Assembly (NCBI GenBank): GCA_021904315.1
Contig: CM038909.1
Location: 21,056,212-21,120,211 of the forward strand
Reading direction: 5' to 3'
Origin: Sphagnum magellanicum
Lineage: Eukaryota; Streptophyta; Sphagnopsida; Sphagnales; Sphagnaceae
DNA: 64,000 nucleotides
Within the stretch, counting starts at the first letter, position 1, and each line of letters starts with the position of its first letter. Under the pieces are notes generated by a model. The model was not told where the DNA came from, searched no databases, and was given only the letters and a program-made list of their open reading frames with translations. Positions 39,652-51,706 of the stretch are shown piece after piece. The translations under genes were made by a program, and so were the position numbers.

Positions 39652-39913
39652 CATAAACTTGCCCCCTACAAGGTTTAGTGCTTTTACAACACTTTGACAA
39701 TGTGTTCAAGGTTAAGTGCTAACTAAGTGTTGATATAGTCATTAATATGATGTTGTGATTGCATTGTAACACATTGTGATGATCAAACATTGTGTTACAA
39801 TGCCATAATAGCATTATTTCAATAATTTATTAACATTTAACTAGCATTTAACCTTAAACACATTGTTAAAGTGTTGTAAAGGCATAAATACATGGTGGGG
39901 GGAAGTTTGTGCA
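39652..39913. mobile_element. Foldback MITE, ~260 bp, nearly full-length inverted repeat
   Basis: The left arm (from AAACTTGCCCCCTAC) and the reverse complement of the right arm (ending GGGGGGAAGTTT) match over about 80 bp. Shared blocks include TTTTACAACACTTT, ACAATGTGTT and AAGGTTAA. The centre forms a second palindrome (GCATTGTAACACA with TGTGTTACAATGC). The whole unit can fold into one long hairpin. Terminal target duplications are not obvious. Confidence 0.75.
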
Positions 39914-41330
39914 TTTATTGAGGTAAGAACATGGGATACAAATTATGATTGTTATGACATTGTATTAACATATTATTAATAGAAAAAAAATTAAAATTAT
40001 ATTATTATGTAATTCAATACATTGAATTCCAATTGAATATTATATACAAATCAATCAATCATTATGTTGAGAAATCAAATTGAGAACATTGTGAGTGTGG
40101 GTAAATTTCTTTGGTCCATTTGAATCCAATGCATGACATTACAAAAGATTGAAATGATGGCCAAGAATATGACACATTCTATACACTCTAAGATTGTTAA
40201 ATTCATTTATTAAATACATTAAAATTTTTAAATAGACCATTATTAACTTACTAACTAAACTTTTGGACTCTTCTTCAACAAATTTACCATGTGCCCACCA
40301 GAAGCAAAATCCATAGGAGAAACATTTAATAACATGGATGTCTTAAGGGTGCAATTCTAGTGGCACACCTTAAAACCAATGTTAAAGACTTATTAAGATG
40401 GAATGAACACACTAATATATTTAGTTAGAAGTGGATGTAAACTTTGGCCTTTCCCATTGTGGGGAACCCATTGAAATAATAATGTAGAACGGTGAAATTG
40501 CAATCCTTGAATAGTAAATAAACCATTCTCATGAAGGCAGTGTTGTGGAAATCAAGTGCAAATTAATTCTACTTTCCAAACCAATTATTATCATTTACTA
40601 ACTTTACTACAAATATTCATATAAATTTAGTAGAATCAAATTTCAAAAGTCCATGTAGAAGGTAATGAAATAATAGAGAATAAATTATTTCATTTCAAAG
40701 GATAGTCCTATTACCATTTACAACTGTCATTGATCAATGATTTAATGTCTAATTTGTTTATGATTTTGTCAAGAACTTTGTGAGTTGAGCCAAGAGACAT
40801 ACATTTAATATGCCAATTATATTATCCTAAACCACAAACTTAGTCTACTTGTTCATTTTCTACTTTGTAGTTCATAAATCTTGGGATGTTATTCTATTGC
40901 AAAAAAACAAAGGGGTTGTGACATGAGTTGATAGCTTGCAAACCTCCCTTCATAAACAAAGTATTGATTATCATTCCCACTTTGCAAAATTTAATAACAC
41001 ATTGTTTGTACTCATAAATTTTTTTTGTATATCATGATAAACATGACCTTTGAATACAAAATAACTGTTGGTAAATTTATTTATATTCACCTTAAGAGAG
41101 ATTGCGTCAAGTTTTGAATTTTGTGCTTGATTCCAAACTTATAATTTTCTAAAAGTGATTCAAATGTTAATCATGTCTATAATATGTACCATGGGTGGTT
41201 ACCACTATGTACATGTGGAAATGGAACACACACATTCCTATTTATAATTTGAATGGGACCATCACAAACAAGTTAATATATTAGGTTCTACTAGGCCTCC
41301 AAAACTTCATTATACCCTAGTGCCAAGTTT
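39914..41330. other. AT-rich intergenic DNA
   Basis: No gene, RNA or clear repeat was recognised. Composition is AT-rich with scattered TAAT and ATTT runs. Confidence 0.45.
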
Positions 41331-41409
41331 AAACCATTAACCTCCTTGAAACCTTGCAACCCTAAATACCATCAACCCTAATTCACCTCTAAACCCTCAA
41401 AACACTAAA

Positions 41410-41790
41410 CCATATTCTTACAAAACCTTCTTTAAAACCCTAAACCTTAATCATGCAAAAACCTTCCTTAAAACCCTGAACTTTAATCCTCCAAAACCTA
41501 CTTTAAAGCCCTAAACCTTAATCCTCCAAAACCTTCTTTAAAGCCCTTTGCCCTTATGCATCAAAATTTTCTTAAAATTTAAACTTTAAACCATAATCCT
41601 CTAAAATCTTCTTTAAATCCTCCAAGCTTTCGAACCAAAACCATGCCACAATATAAAATTCAGACCTTAAACCAAAATATATGATACATTCAAACCAAAA
41701 ACCCTAAACACAAAACCTTTAAGACCATATAACATAATAAACCCAAAAGCCCAAAATCTCAACCTCTTTAAAACTCCTACCCTAAACCAA
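41410..41790. repeat. Degenerate minisatellite with telomere-like CCCTAAA words
   Basis: Units of about 36-39 bp repeat the pattern AAACCTTAATC-n-CAAAACCTTCTTTAAA-CCCT at 41410-41620, and related A/C-rich sequence continues to about 41790. CCCTAAAC, the complement of the plant telomere repeat TTTAGGG, occurs several times within it, though not in tandem. Confidence 0.6.
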
Positions 41791-41904
41791 AAAACATAAC
41801 ACCTTTTGGATGGGTTATAAAGTGGTAAAGACTAATAATTTATAAATCACAATTTATAATATTTTATTTTTACCTTCAAAGTGGATGTTTGAAATTTTAT
41901 TCCT

Positions 41905-42470
41905 CTAAAAACAAAATCATCCATATTTTTCATGTTATTTTCCTTCACCATGGATAAGTTTTTCCCATGAAAAGAAATCATCCATATTTTTTCATGTTAT
42001 TTTCCTTAACCATGGATAAGTTTTTTCCCATAAAAAGAAATCATCCATATTTTTCATGTTATTTTCCTTAATGGTGTTTTTTTCTTCCCATAAAGAGAAG
42101 TCATCAATATTTTTCATATTATTTTCCTTAACCTTGGATTATGTATTTCCCATAAAAATAAATCATCCATACTTTTCATGCTATTTTTTTAACCACGGAT
42201 AATTTCTTTCCCACAAAAAGAAATTATCCTTATTTTTCATGTATTTTTCCTTGAATAGGGGTAATTTTTTTCCTAAAAAATAAAAGTATCCTTACTTTGC
42301 AATTTTTCCCGTTGAATGTGAATTATGTCTTCCCACACAATAAAAAATCCTTATTTTTCACATTTGATTACATAAAAAAGTCATGATATTTTTCCATAAA
42401 CAAAAATTCATCCAACTTTTGGATGTTGTCTTCATTAAATATTCATCTTTTTCTTGATAGAAAACCAACA
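41905..42470. repeat. ~60 bp minisatellite, about 8-9 copies, decaying rightward
   Basis: The unit runs AAAAGAAATCATCCATATTT, then TTCATGTTATTTTCCTTAAC, then CATGGATAAGTTTTTCCCAT. The first two or three copies are nearly identical. Later ones diverge step by step, and the last (to about 42470) are only just recognisable. Unit length stays at 59-62 bp. Confidence 0.85.
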
Positions 42471-45240
42471 TGACAAAGAACATCATGTTGACTTGTTTTT
42501 CTATTCATAATCCAATAGAAAATAATTTCATCCAAATTTTGGATGAAATTCAAAAGTCAAATTAGTAATTAAGGTTTTCCCTCTCACTCATTTCCTGTCT
42601 TCTCATTTTTCTTACTCCTTCCCTTTCTTTCTCTTGCTCTTTCTCTTGCGTTCTTGCTTTGTCATGATTTTGTTTTCTTATTGTTTTTTTTTTTCACAAG
42701 GTTTTTTTCACACTCTTTTTTTTCTCGCAAGGTCTTTCTTTCATAAGCTTCTTCTTTCATAAGCTTTTTCTTTCACAGTTTTTCTCTCCTCTCAAGGTTG
42801 CTTGGTGAAGCGAAACTTGACAATGAAGGAAATAAGGACATGGTGAAGGCAAACGCGAAAAAATATCATGCAAAGTCGACCACTTAATAATGCGAATGCG
42901 AAAACTCAATACCATGAAGGCAAACACTTAACAACATTCATCAAAATCCTCCATTAGGTCTAAACATGATTTGGGTACCCCTCTTGAAACATAAGGACTC
43001 ATTCTTAAGACTCCCAAATTCACCTTTTTTTTCACTTTTCCCATGACATGTTTTACATTTCAACTTTTTGTTTCATGTCAATGAAATAATTTTGTTCCAA
43101 ATTTTATGTACGCCTTTAAAATATATATTGTTTTCACTTGTGAAAGTGAGAATAGTAAATTTTATTCAATGTGGGCCATATTTTATCAATGGCCCAAAAT
43201 TCCTAAAAATTTGATTTTTTGAAACTTTTTACATTACAATAGGGCATTTGGTTCTTATCACATTCATACAATTTATATACATTAACAGATAAGATGTTTG
43301 TGGTAAAAATTTTGGGCTAAAAAAAAATTGTTTAGACATTCCTTATGAGTCTTTGAATTTCTTTTTTCTTATGAAAAAAAGTTTTGAATTCTTTTCCAAG
43401 ACTTGGTAGGAATCCTTAAACTTGTTCAAATTTGACATTCTATGCATGGAATAGTACCTTTGTAATGTATTTATTTATGAATAAAATCAAACTTTTAGTA
43501 TGAATGTGTCATTAAGTTTCAACAACATGTTTAAATGAGTGGGTCTAATGAATATAAAAATGAGATGGTCCTTTTGGGTACCCCAATCATACTTTGACCC
43601 CATTGCCAAGTAAGACTACCTATTTCCAATCCTTGTAATTTAAGGTTTCAGGTAACAAACGTTCTGAATACCTTTTCACCATAACTTTTTGCACCACCCA
43701 TAGACCATAAAATGACCATGATCATTCAAATGTTTATAGCAAAGACCATAAACAAGGTGAAAACACATTAAGGGTGAGCCATATTTGTTCAAAAAAAATG
43801 ATGTATAATTAGTATAATAGTATGCAATAAGCAAAAATCTTGATGACATCCTTTGGTTATCATAAACACAAGTAAAAAACTTTACAATTTTCATAACAAC
43901 ATTTTTGAATTCAAAATTCATTTTGAATCAAAATTAATTTCAATCCAATAGTTAGATGAAAAGGATTAGATAAAATCAATGTACATAAAATATATAACGT
44001 ACAACTTTTTAGTGGCCATAGGGCTTAATGCTTATGAATCGTGAAACATTACCAAAGGGTCAAAACCTATAACGAGGAACCAAAAGGATTACTTTGGAAA
44101 AGGACTACAAATCTTTTTTCCCAAAAAACATTTTTACATGCAAATGAATTTTTGAAGGAATTTTTTGGTAACTTGTTTAGAAAAATATTAAAATTCTCCC
44201 CAATGCATCACATTTTAAAAAAAAGTCATTATTGAATAAATATGAATTTTTAAAAGTGTGCAAATTCCTTACATATTCAATGTTTCATTTTGAAAAATGA
44301 TCAAAATTTTAAGTCATCACCAAAAATTAAAATTTCAATTTTTTTAGTTTTATTATACTTTAAACTATAACTTTTTTTCATACATCATGTACATTATTAT
44401 AACCCATTTATATGTCGTAAAGGACTTTTGAAGCTCTAAAATTCTAAAGCAAATTTGAAACATTCTTTGAATTTTTTAAGTTTTAGAATTCCTGATTTTT
44501 AAAAGTATGGGTTCTTTTTTAATGTGGCTAATATGTTTTATCATTTATATGTTTTTCAATGAAAATATTTTATGAATTTTTTTATAATCCTTTGCAAAAT
44601 TGATTCCATCTGACATAGTAGGTGTACATTTTCAAACATCCTAAATTAAAACCAAAATTTAAAATTGGATCAAATGAATTTTTACTCTAAGTTCTTCAAC
44701 ATCCATATTAGGGAAAAAAAAACTAACTTTCCATGATTACTATGGTTTAAAATGGTAATAAAAATAATTTTTTTAATTTTGACTGATTATGTTTAACATC
44801 TTACGCCTTTTTTAACTCTTAGTTATGTGTTTAAACCCCAAGCAAAATAAAATTGAAAAAATAATGAAAAATAATGTCCATTTATAAAATCTCCTCTTCT
44901 TTGATATGGCAGTGATTTTTTCCTAAAAATAGGATATTATTATGGATTCATTACTAAACAAATGCAAAAAAACACATTTTTTTTTGGAATTTCATCCAAA
45001 TTTTTTTAATTCTTAAATTGTCTTAAATTTAATTGATGTATATTTATATCACACAACATAAAAAAATTCACCCAAGAATTCCATCCACAACCTTAGTTTT
45101 GAAGTATATATTCAAATTTTCAAACTCTATGACATGAATTAGCCTGCACCTTTCCATGCCATTACCTTGGTTGTAAGCCCAAGGTTAGGGTCGTGACAAT
45201 AATTATACAAAAATTCAAAATTGATGATGTAACTTGATTA
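42471..45240. other. AT-rich intergenic DNA
   Basis: No gene was recognised. CT-rich sequence with repeated TTTCTTTCATAAGCTT words lies at 42.6-42.8 kb. TTTTGGGTACCCC-like words recur near 42.97 and 43.57 kb, suggesting further decayed repeats. Confidence 0.4.
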
Positions 45241-45254
45241 TGTGGCATTTCACC

Positions 45255-45480
45255 ACCTGTTGGTATCAGAAGTATTTACAAGTAAATCATTCGTGTTTTG
45301 CTCTTATGTTTTGTGCCCTTTTGCACACATCATGCCTCTTTGCACCCTTCATGCCACACCATTAAGAAAAAGGCTAGGAAATAATTGTCCACCAATGTAA
45401 CTAAAACCTCCTAAAATGATAGCCTCCTCCACCACAAGAACAATAGTGAAGACGACAACTAAAACATGCATCATATGTGG
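45255..45480 (+). mobile_element. Possible remnant of a Ty3/gypsy-like LTR element (primer-binding site region)
   Basis: TGGTATCAGA at 45261-45270 resembles the initiator-Met tRNA primer-binding site found just inside the left LTR of plant gypsy elements. Coding-like sequence resembling the start of gag-type genes does not extend far. LTR limits and the partner LTR are not visible, so this is a small broken fossil at best. Confidence 0.3.
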
Positions 45481-46306
45481 GAGATATCAATTTTTGAGAT
45501 TATTTGTGAAATAAATCCCAAAAATAAGAAAATTAGCCTTTGGACTCCCAAAATCACAAACCCCAAAAGTGACTATAGGCCCATTGTTGTGTAGAGCTTC
45601 CCAAGATAGATTTCAAGAGAGGAAAGGATCACTGGGGCGCGCCTGCTTTTTCAGTCTGAGAAGTAATTTTAAGCCTCATCAAAAGTTCCAGGAGACTGAA
45701 GAAAGCAAAGTTAGTAAACTCAGTGCCCTACAGCAAAATTACACAGAGTATTAATTTAGAGATCTGAGCTTCTGTTACAGATTGAATCTTGAGCTTTGGT
45801 AATTTCTATAACCTTGAATACAGCTCGAGGTTGAACAACAAGACAATTCAAAGAGGATTTTCTCATCTGATGATCTTAACTGAAGTTAAACCAGCTTGCC
45901 AACACACGATCATCAGCAGAAAGAGATTTTTCTTATGTTGATGTTTCAGATATAACTAGCTAGTAACAAAACATGTTATTGGAGCCTGCACTTGTTTGAC
46001 TCCAATGCAGTTATAAGCAATCCAGTACTATTGCCTGTGTCAGTGGAAAATACAACACAATGAACAAAATATAGCTTGGGCTATATAAGTTACTGGAACA
46101 AAAGAATAGACGAGTAGTATGTCATGACATTGAATTTCCTGTTTTCCTCATGGACTTTGAACCCATGAAGCTTGATCTCAGTGCTATGGGAAAAAACACG
46201 TTGAATTGTGTAGAAGGGATTGAGAATGACAAAGGGCCATCAGTGCACATAATTAACCCTTATCACCAAAGCATCGCCCATGAGCTTGTAAAATCCAGCT
46301 GGCAGC

Positions 46307-47465
46307 TCAGAAAGCAAGGATACGGCATAGTTCTGTTTCCGTTATCATCTCTTCACGATAGGTGACGATATCCTGAGTCTTCACAAAGTTCATGAACGTC
46401 GAGGTTATGTCCGATCCGGTGCGGCGATCATGCTCTTCCAAGACCTTTTCGATCGCTGCACATGACGACACATTCTCGAGCATTCTCATGAATTATATCT
46501 TTCCAGGTCCTTATCCTTTCTATCATGTCTAGGTCCAAGAAGTCCATCTGCAGTAGCAGACTTACAAGGTTGATGAACACCAATTAACTGCATGTCCCAG
46601 CTTCATCCTTGTTGCTAGATCCAGGGGAATACCTATGTATTTCCTTTGATGTGGACAGTCTTAAGGGGAACAACTTCCATCTTCGTCTGGCAAGGAAGCC
46701 CATCTGCAGGATCTTACTACTGGACTTGACATCAATGTAGTCGACTCAAAAAGAATGTGCAACCCGTGACATGCAAAGGAACATGTAATTTCTCACCAGA
46801 AAAATGCAGTTTCATGTACCTTCGCAGTTGATTTTGCTGAAGAAAAGCAGTTGGTACATGTCGGAATAAAGGCGGAATGTCGCCAGCCTGATCTCTTCAA
46901 GCTCTTTCGAGGTAACCCGGCTGTACTCGAAAAACGGAGGTTCAATCATTTTTTGCCTCCTCTCCGCGTCTTTCCTCATAAGCATGAATCGCTGCAACAC
47001 CAAAAACGGAGCATGATCGTGAAAGTCCCTTAAGAGAAAAAGACCGATTCACGGTAGGCAGGTGAAAGAAAATCTGGTTGGGAAGTACAGATGGGCGGCA
47101 TTACTCACAGTTGCCGTCCGGGCGTGCTTAAGATGGGTCGACACCAGAAACTTGTTCATCTTATAGATCTGCGCAATCAGCAACTTCGAGAACTCGGTCA
47201 CTTGAAGGGAAAGGTCGTTCGGTGGGCTATCTCGTTCTTGTACGCTGTTGTGCTCACGAGGCTGCGACGCCGGGATCCCGCCAGGTTGAATGTTGAAGGA
47301 CGACGACGCTATTTGCTCGGTGACAGCCTTCCGTGGCTGCAGGAAACGATCCATGTGCTTCCTCAGCACCTTAACGGACAGACAATGTTGTCTATAGTAG
47401 TAAGGCATGTTCTCCATCACCCGGTCTGCTTTCAATGCCGCTTCTAACCACCCGGTTTCAGCCAT
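46307..47465 (-). CDS. SPX-domain protein A, divergent, 3 exons
   Basis: SPX domains sense inositol pyrophosphates in phosphate homeostasis. Exons on the - strand are 47465-47109, 46991-46820 and 46455-46307, with phase 0 and phase 1 introns as in genes B and C, giving about 225 aa. It is a stand-alone SPX-like protein. An N-terminal part (MPYYYRQHCLSVKVLRKHM) is followed by QVTEFSKLLIAQIYKMNKFL, matching the middle SPX helices, and a third exon EKVLEEHDRRTGSDI matching the signature KILKKHDKRTG. The usual MKFG start is absent, replaced by about 16 unrelated residues. The ligand-pocket Tyr and Lys of helix 2 are Val31 and Arg35, and in the last helix two signature Lys are Glu183-Glu184 and a third is Arg187. 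Inositol-phosphate binding is probably weak or lost. Intact frames and splice sites suggest a working gene rather than a pseudogene. Three tandem units lie upstream of the ATG. Confidence 0.75.
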
Positions 47466-47882
47466 TGTATAAGTGGTCAGGCTCTGCCTCAGGACGAGAA
47501 TTAAGCTCGTTCAAAACAAACAAACGTCGATAGCTTGCTGCTTAACACAACTTCTTTCAATTCAGCAGCTCATGAAAGATCTACTAATCTGCTGGGCGCA
47601 GTCCTATGTCCGTCCACTGCTTAAGAATGTCCATACTATACTACGAGTGAGCACCCGAGCGCTTGAAACTAGCAACTTTATCTATATCCCAAGGACCACA
47701 TGATGAATGAATCACATAATGCTAGTATGCTCTGAAGGATTAACGAAATCTAAACATGAGTCATTCTGAAAGCTGTAAAAGATTTTCATCAACAAACAAA
47801 CAAACAAGACGAGCCTTTATCCATACCACCTTATGGAAGAAAAGACACAGCAGTGAAACCCTTGCTCGGAGAAGAAAATGTA

Positions 47883-48070
47883 TGCATAACTCTGTTCTCG
47901 GGCGAACGGGATTCAAGGCATTAACTCCGTGAGAAGAAAGTGTAGAACTCTCCAGTGTTTAACTCTAGTATCGGCTAACGGGAAAGGTATTAACTCTGTT
48001 TTTAGAAGTTAGAACTCTGGTGTATAACTCTGGTCTCTGCAAATGGGAAAAGGCATTAACTCCGTTACAT
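47883..48070. repeat. Tandem triplication, ~65-73 bp, upstream of SPX gene A
   Basis: Three units share AACTCTGTTCTCGG / AACTCTAGTATCGG / AACTCTGGTCTCTG followed by AACGGG or AATGGG, AAGG(C/T)ATTAACTC and (C/T)GT. They lie 420-600 bp before the ATG of the - strand SPX gene, so they may be in its leader or promoter. Confidence 0.7.
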
Positions 48071-48389
48071 GCGCCCTTTGTAGATGATCTTCGTCGATAC
48101 TGCTCAATAACCTAATTCGAATTTCGCTCTGGTCATCGATTCTGTGGTGGCGTTAAAAGTATCATCCGGGTAAATTCTGCCTGTGGTAACCTTAGTGGTT
48201 AAAAACAAAATTTGGGAAGATAAGAGTGATTTTGGCAACGGTTCCAATTACCCTCTCTTGACATCCTATTGAGTGGGTGACGAACGAAGTACAGAGAGAA
48301 CAACGTGGCATACTGCGTAGAGAGAGCCTCTTAAACTCCCTCCACATGATTTGAACAGCTTAATTCCAACGCTCCTTAATAAATCATGA

Positions 48390-48915
48390 TTAAAAATGTA
48401 CTGAGATGACCATTATTTTCATAAACCTAAATTACTGCAATTAAGATAATTTCTTATTATATATGAAAGAACACAAGCATATTGCACATGGTCCTTTATT
48501 AAGTTTAAATGAGCTAATTATCATGAAATTAAACGACTGGGAGATGAATAAAACATTACTACTTTAAGCTAGTTTCTAATTTATGGAAAATAACATAAGG
48601 ATATATTGTATATGGTTGGGCTAATGAAGGTTATTAAGTGCTATTTATTGTCATGATTAAATGAATGTTGGATGACCATTTAGTTGCTTGTTAAATCAAA
48701 ATTACTACTAGGAGCTCTAGTTTCATATGGGAAAAAATACTTAAGTATATTGCACATGGTCACTAACTTAGTTTAAATTTGCTAATTATCATGGTTACAA
48801 ACTTCTGAGATGATTATTAGTTCCTTGTTAAACCAAAATTATTAAGTTAAGCTAGTTTTTAATATAGAAAAAACACAAGCATATTGCACATGGTGCCTAT
48901 TAAGTTTATACAGAG
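48390..48915. repeat. Tandem repeat, ~127-145 bp unit, four copies
   Basis: The marker AAGCATATTGCACATGGT or a variant recurs near 48471, 48598, 48742 and 48872. Each is preceded by AAGCTAGTTT-TAAT-TATGGAAA-like sequence and followed by AGTTTAAAT-GCTAATTATCATG and ATGA-CATT. Copies 1 and 4 are closest to each other at the marker. Confidence 0.75.
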
Positions 48916-50640
48916 TTTCTTGTGATAGATCAATCCAAGCTAATTTACAGTCTATGGCAGAAGTTGTAACTACAGAAGGGTATTAATAAGGTACTTGGTT
49001 TGTTTGTTTTGTCATGTTGAGATCTCCCTAACCAGGGTGCTTGTTGCTGTGCTCTTGATACATTGGAAAGTCTCCCATGAGTAAGGGTGCACCAAGTTGG
49101 TTTTATAATGTTTCGACTCATAGTGAAGAAGTTATTAAATACTGAATAATGTTTTCACTGAAAATTCATTTAGATCAAAACTAAAATTATAAGGGAATTT
49201 GAATGCATTCTTGGTATTGTTGGAAAGCCCTCAATGAATAGAATTAATTTATTGAAGGTGATTTGGAGACTTTTAGAACTAAGATGTGCTAGATGTTGAA
49301 TTTTGAGTAGTTTTGACGTTGAAAATTAATCTAAATTATAATTTTGGAAAGAGAATTAATGGGGTATGAGTTCACACTGGGGCAACAACACAGGCCATAC
49401 TAGTAAGAATAAAATTGACATGTTCCTCTCTCATCCATGAAGGTGTGATAATTTTTTTCACTGGAATGAATTGGTGCTTCAAACTTCAATTTACCAATGT
49501 TTTCGAAAATTTCCTATTTTTATAGTTTCTCAAAAAGATGTAGTGAAATTTTGCTGGAAAAACATAATATTTCCCAGATTTTTTCAAAAGTACTTAAAAA
49601 ATTTACTGCACAAGTTCAAACTCATGTTTTACAACTGTTTTAAGGAATTGAATACCATATTAATTATCACTACAAGGTCTTTACTAAATGATGATTGATC
49701 AAATATTAAGACTTATCTGACTGAGTCCCTAGAAGGACCTTGCGTGAAGCATGAGCTGGATTGGTACCATGGTAAAGACCCCAAGGGTTTTTGGGTTGGT
49801 TTTGAACATTACAAATTTCTAAATATGTGGTCCTTAAGACTTAATGTGTGCACCTTTGAGTCCAAATTGAACATTTCCTGGGTTAAACATGGCCTCTAAG
49901 AGGCCTCACTTAAGAAGTTGAAGTTACCAACATAGGTGCTGGTTTGTTAGATCAGTCCTGAGCATACTTGAATTGATTATTAGGAGGCGTTTTGAAGGCA
50001 AGTCCAAACGGTGTATTACACAGTCATGATGACCTCCAATTGCTTGGGTAATTTGAATACCATATGCACATCCTGTCGTTCTAGAATCTACTAGTTACAA
50101 CTTACTAATGTAAAGTTTTTGTGTTCCTTTGTCTACATGAAAATAAAAGTTTCAGAGAGATAGAAGGGAGGGCTTAGAAGATGTCATCAATTATTCTTTC
50201 AACAAATATGTGAAAAAATAAAAGATGCCAACCTTCTCCTTGACCTAAATTGTGGCCAATAACTAATCCTCCAAGTGGAGCTCAAAGCAAATGCATGAAC
50301 ATTGTCATGATCTTACTTTGTAAGTTCAGACAGCAAAATCCCAAGAAGATAACAGAACTCACCAACCGCAAAATTCATTAATTAAATATTATTATTTATA
50401 ATTTAGAGTGGTCGATTCACAAAGTGTTACATACAATCGACGGGTTGGTTCACAACATGAGCGGACCTATCTGCAACTAGCTTTGAGGAGTTGGTATCAC
50501 CAAAGTGCTAGTGGTGGGATCGACTCCAGATTAGAAGTGTAATAAGGACTGAAAGTGGTCTTAACGTAGGGCACTTGCTCTGGGTTGGCTCTTTTTCCCC
50601 TCTCCAGTGCAGAGGCAGGAAAGCAATCAAAGAATTGTGG
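48916..50640. other. Intergenic DNA between SPX genes A and B, left part
   Basis: No gene was recognised. The segment 49761-49945 is half of an inverted repeat pair described separately. Other open frames are short. Confidence 0.4.
49761..49945 (+). repeat. Dispersed repeat, forward copy (inverted partner 52915-53105)
   Basis: Ordered matches are GGTACCATGGTAAAGACCCC, TTACAAAT-TCTAAATATG, ACTTA, CTAAGAGGCCTCACTTAAGAA and AACATAGGTGCTGG. The reverse complement of 52915-53105 carries the same blocks, for example CTAAGAGGCCTCACTCAA. The copies are about 3 kb apart in opposite orientation. Confidence 0.6.
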
Positions 50641-50646
50641 TTAGTA

Positions 50647-50715
50647 CCTGTAATTCATCACTTTACCTACTTAAAAGTGGTTGTAATTCATCACTTTACC
50701 TACTCAAAAGTGGTT
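50647..50715. repeat. 34 bp perfect-type tandem duplication
   Basis: TGTAATTCATCACTTTACCT followed by ACTTAAAAGTGGT or ACTCAAAAGTGGT occurs twice in direct succession with one mismatch, so the duplication is recent. Confidence 0.8.
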
Positions 50716-50894
50716 GAGAGCTGCTGAGAGCTCTCATTGAAGATGGTGATCATGACACGACGTGATTCGGCCCTCTTATTATATGTGAAGAGTACCACCT
50801 GGAGATTAACTTTCTAACTGCTACCTAGTCTGTGAATCCTCTCTGGTGGAAGATACAGGCCTGCTATAAACTAGCAAATATGGTGATTTCTTAC

Positions 50895-51150
50895 CCTGCA
50901 TCTTGTAGTTGAAATCTACGAATTGTTTTGTCCTACATCTGACCACCGACCAAGAGCGTGACCTAAAACTTGGGGATCTCCTGTCAGCTTGTAACATATA
51001 TGTCTCATTTAGACATGGGTGAACCTTGAGCGTACTGGTATTGTTGTGGTGTTTGAATGCTTCTATGCATGTCTCATAAAGTGACTCAGTAGTAACCTCA
51101 TAAGAGTAGTACACAGTTCCTTGATCAACACGGAAAGATGGATGCAAGGC
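50895..51150 (-). CDS. Candidate coding exon of unknown family
   Basis: On the - strand an open segment of 256 bp is bounded by an acceptor-like ACAACAGCAG immediately upstream and a strong GTAAGA donor downstream, with one base left over (phase 1). It encodes a composition-balanced peptide (VDQGTVYYSYEVTT, SLYETCIEAFKHH, LNETYMLQADRRSP) quite unlike the AT-driven open frames around it. I recognise no family. Coding-like sequence also occurs upstream on the same strand at 51.3-51.5 kb (IIPELSTEVFRVC; LWTEEELEQAG), which may mean a larger gene or a dead fragment. No start or stop could be assigned. Confidence 0.35.
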
Positions 51151-51706
51151 CTGCTGTTGTGACGTATTGTTTCTTGTCAGACCCTATTCTTGGCATGTGC
51201 ATAGACCTGACATGTTTATACAACCCATTAGACGTACATACAAACCCATTGGATAGCTTTGAGTTTTAGACGTACATACAAGGCATTGTTGAAAGACGCT
51301 TTAAGCTTACATTGCTGTACAGCAACCTTGTTGCTGTGACTGCACAAACCCTAAAGACTTCAGTAGAAAGCTCAGGGATGATCCTGATGCACTTATTTCT
51401 CTTAACAGTTCCTACGGTATGATTTATAAAGCTGCTATTTGTTGAGAGCCAGCCTGCTCAAGCTCTTCTTCTGTCCACAAATAGTATGTAGTGCTTGCCT
51501 AGTTCAGGAATATCAGTGTGCACAAACCTCAGCCCTTTTGAAACAACCCAAGAAAAAAGAATGTCTTCTTTTTTAATTTATATCTGTTAAAATTAATTAA
51601 TATTCCAATGGGCGTAAGAGTTCCAAATCCCCAATTCCAGACGCCTTTTTAATTTGAGGATCCGACTTTTGATAATTAAGAAAAATATCTAGGTACCTGT
51701 AAGTTG

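Noticed and set aside
44041-44235. 64-residue Lys/Phe-rich open frame
   Set aside because: Low-complexity AT-rich DNA; no start context or homology evident.
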